From: Nitrosopumilus sp. | GTDB lineage: Archaea > Thermoproteota > Nitrososphaeria > Nitrososphaerales > Nitrosopumilaceae | Direction of reading: 5' to 3' | Length of the DNA: 64,000 nucleotides | Assembly: GCF_025699125.1 (NCBI RefSeq) | Contig: NZ_JAILWC010000003.1 | Coordinates: forward strand, 248,001 to 312,000 | In this document: positions 62,224-64,000 of the stretch, one piece after another | Layout: every line of letters begins with the position of its first letter | Position numbering within the stretch: the stretch's first letter is position 1 | Notes under the pieces: model-generated | Databases searched by the model: none | What the model saw: the letters and a program-made list of their open reading frames with translations, nothing else | Told to the model about the DNA's origin: nothing | Made by a program: the position numbers and the translations under genes

Positions 62224-62835
62224 TTATGCTTCAAGTAACACTGTTTCTTTATCTGCCGTTCTGATGAGTTTTACTTTCTCAAGACCTACATGTCTTACTC
62301 TGATAACTTTCTTAAATGCTGCCATGATATCCGAATTGATCTTGCTATAACAAGTTGCTTGGACAAACTGCTCGATTGTCATTTCTGGAACTGTCTTGTT
62401 AATTACATCTCTTGCAATCAATCTAAGAGCGTGTTTTCTAGATGTGTTTAATTGTCTATGGGTTAGGGCAATAACTTTGATTCTGAAGATATAACCGTCT
62501 TTTGTTTTAATATCTATGATGAAATTAATTTTTGATGAACCACGTCTAACTAAACTTCGTAAAAATTCTTTTGAATATTCAAATCTCTTGAAAATTGTTG
62601 TTGCCTTGTCACCATCAACCTTGTCAATTTGAAAATAAATTTTGTATTGGTGTTGTGATGGATCTCCTTTCAAAATATCATAGAGTGTAACTTCTAAAAC
62701 TCTACCTGATGCATTTTCATCATCAGTAATTGGGACATAAGCAATTGGTACGTTGTTAAATGAATCTGGAGCATTAACAGTGATCCACCGTTTTTCTCTC
62801 CACTTGTCTTTTACTCGACCTTTTCTACGTGCCAA
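62224..62835 (-). CDS. rps3ae: Ribosomal protein eS1 (S3Ae)
   Basis: 203 aa. ARRKGRVKDKWREKRWITV, GRVLEVTLYDILKGDPSQH, FLRSLVRRGSSKINFIIDIKTKDGY and the ASRKHALR-type STRKHALRLIA block are family signatures. It is a component of the archaeal/eukaryotic 30S/40S subunit near the mRNA exit. Gene order with the exosome-associated protein is common in archaea. Confidence 0.97.
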   Translation of the reverse strand: MARRKGRVKDKWREKRWITVNAPDSFNNVPIAYVPITDDENASGRVLEVTLYDILKGDPSQHQYKIYFQIDKVDGDKATTIFKRFEYSKEFLRSLVRRGSSKINFIIDIKTKDGYIFRIKVIALTHRQLNTSRKHALRLIARDVINKTVPEMTIEQFVQATCYSKINSDIMAAFKKVIRVRHVGLEKVKLIRTADKETVLLEA

Positions 62836-62875
62836 TTATTATCGACCTTTGAACCCAAAATATAAGGGTATGTCA

Positions 62876-64000
62876 CTAGATCTCTTTCTGATTTCCCATG
62901 TAACTCTGCAAAACATAAGGAATTTTGATGTGTCCATCTTTTGTTTGGAAATTCTCCATAATTGCTACCAAAATTCTAGTTGTGGCAATTAGAGTGCTAT
63001 TTAGCGTGTGCAAGTATTGCGTGTCTTCATTTGTTTTATCTCTAAATCTTATTTTCAATCTTCTTGCTTGATAATCCAAACAGTTTGAGCAAGATACGAT
63101 CTCTCTATAGGCATTTTGTCCTGCCATCCACGCTTCAATATCGTATGTTTTTGCTGAAACTTTTCCCATGTCTCCAGTTGACAGCAGCATTACTCTGTAT
63201 GGGATTTCCAAGCTTTGATAAAATTCTTCAGCAACTGATATCATTTTTTCATGTTCATTCCAAGAGTCTTCAGGTCTTGAAAAGACAAATTGTTCAATTT
63301 TATCAAATTGATGTACTCTGAAAATTCCCTTCTGATCTCTGCCATGCGCTCCAGCTTCTTTTCTAAAACATGGGCTGATTCCTGCATATCTTAAAGGTAA
63401 ATCTTTTCCTTCTATGATTTCTTTTGAATGCATTGCCGCCATTGCATGTTCTGATGTTCCAATCATGTAAAGATCCTCATCTTCAACTTTGTAAATTACT
63501 TCTTCAAAATCATCTGCAATTACTGCTCCCTCCATTGATTCCCGATTAATCATATATGGTGGTTGAACAAGCGAATATTCTTTTTTTGCAAGAAAATTTA
63601 GTCCATAGTGAATTAATGACTGATTGAGTCTTACAAGATCATTTTTTAGATAATAGAATCTAGCTCCTGCTACTTTAGCTGCCCTTTCAAGATCAACCAA
63701 ATCTAAATTTTCAGAAATATCTATATGATCATTTATTTTAAAATTAAAATTTGGTATCTTTCCCCATTTTCTAATTTCTATATTGGAACTTTCATCTATG
63801 CCTACGGGAACTGATTTATCGACAAGATTTGGAATAGTTAGTGCTAATTTTGAATAGTATTTTTCAATACTTTCTTGTTCTGATTCTAATTCAGAAAGTT
63901 TAGCTGAAACATTTTTCATTTCTTTTAAAATTCCTGATGCATCTTCTCCTTTCTTCTTTTTTAGTGAAATCTCCAATGCTACTTGATTTTTCTTTTTTCT
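62876..64000 (-). CDS. serS: Seryl-tRNA synthetase (5' end beyond the window)
   Basis: At least 375 aa of a class II synthetase. The frame runs open to the window edge (RKKKNQVALEISLKKKKG), so the start codon is outside. The N-terminal coiled coil (SAKLSELESEQESIEKYY) binds the tRNA long arm. Motif 2 is PCFRKEAGAHGRDQKGIFRVHQF; the adenylate-binding TSEHAMAA and the SCSNCLDYQARRL loop are present. It ends IPYVLQSYMGNQKEI, the normal C-terminus. Confidence 0.95.
   Translation of the reverse strand, partial: RKKKNQVALEISLKKKKGEDASGILKEMKNVSAKLSELESEQESIEKYYSKLALTIPNLVDKSVPVGIDESSNIEIRKWGKIPNFNFKINDHIDISENLDLVDLERAAKVAGARFYYLKNDLVRLNQSLIHYGLNFLAKKEYSLVQPPYMINRESMEGAVIADDFEEVIYKVEDEDLYMIGTSEHAMAAMHSKEIIEGKDLPLRYAGISPCFRKEAGAHGRDQKGIFRVHQFDKIEQFVFSRPEDSWNEHEKMISVAEEFYQSLEIPYRVMLLSTGDMGKVSAKTYDIEAWMAGQNAYREIVSCSNCLDYQARRLKIRFRDKTNEDTQYLHTLNSTLIATTRILVAIMENFQTKDGHIKIPYVLQSYMGNQKEI

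Overview
The window reads as a mesophilic ammonia-oxidising thaumarchaeon of the Nitrosopumilus type. The DNA is AT-rich, with dense, mostly leaderless genes. Archaeal information-processing genes include TBP, Csl4, eS1, KEOPS Kae1 and Bud32, Dph2, archaeosine TGT, Taw1 and TiaS. The marine AOA signature set is also present: a very large S-layer protein next to a Rieske/cytochrome b/blue-copper electron-transfer module, a class II HMG-CoA reductase, a geranylgeranyl reductase, and secreted calcium-binding thrombospondin-3 repeat proteins.

Layout. 1-9 kb: the 5' part of csl4, a secreted TSP3 protein with a HEIGH motif, a zinc-type dehydrogenase, a TPR protein, dph2, tiaS, an intron-containing initiator tRNA gene, a PQQ-type beta-propeller and HMG-CoA reductase. 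8.6-16 kb: a compact histidine operon, hisG-D-C-HAD-B-H-A-F-I, mostly joined by ATGA/TAATG overlaps; the HAD protein is a candidate histidinol-phosphate phosphatase and hisE is absent. 16-19.4 kb: threonine synthase and a ubiquitin-like/E1 (MoaD-MoeB) fusion. 19.5-32.3 kb: the S-layer gene with a palindrome just upstream of its TATA box, a membrane-anchored beta-sandwich/coiled-coil protein, a giant membrane-anchored subtilase, then Rieske, cytochrome b and cupredoxin. 32.6-34.4 kb: tRNA-Arg and a small mobile-element island (decayed DDE transposase remnant plus intact solitary tnpB). 34.4-44.1 kb: Ogg-type glycosylase, beta-CASP nuclease, a 70-aa protein, ferredoxin, TGT, AK6-like kinase, YchF-like GTPase, kae1, bud32, ITPase, taw1. 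44.3-51.1 kb: three tandem TSP3 repeat genes with near-identical DNA blocks shared within and between them. 51.2-64 kb: dus, a RAM-only regulator, a candidate structured sRNA, PII, small and membrane proteins, TBP, ASCH, a PLP-enzyme/rhodanese fusion, a MoxR/VWA pair, geranylgeranyl reductase, a candidate C/D box guide RNA, an exosome-associated protein, eS1 and the 3' part of serS.

The most interesting non-coding signals are: (i) a 15-nt intron in the D-loop of the initiator tRNA gene with a textbook 3-4-3 bulge-helix-bulge; (ii) a GC-rich minus-strand C/D box-like RNA at 61672-61742 whose D' guide can pair with the 23S rRNA P-loop, placing the methylation site on G2251 (E. coli numbering, from memory), with both K-turns showing Watson-Crick replacement of the U-U pair; (iii) a double-hairpin transcript with its own TATA box at 52587-52676, next to the PII gene. 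Family names rest on motifs and remembered family features; no database search was possible.
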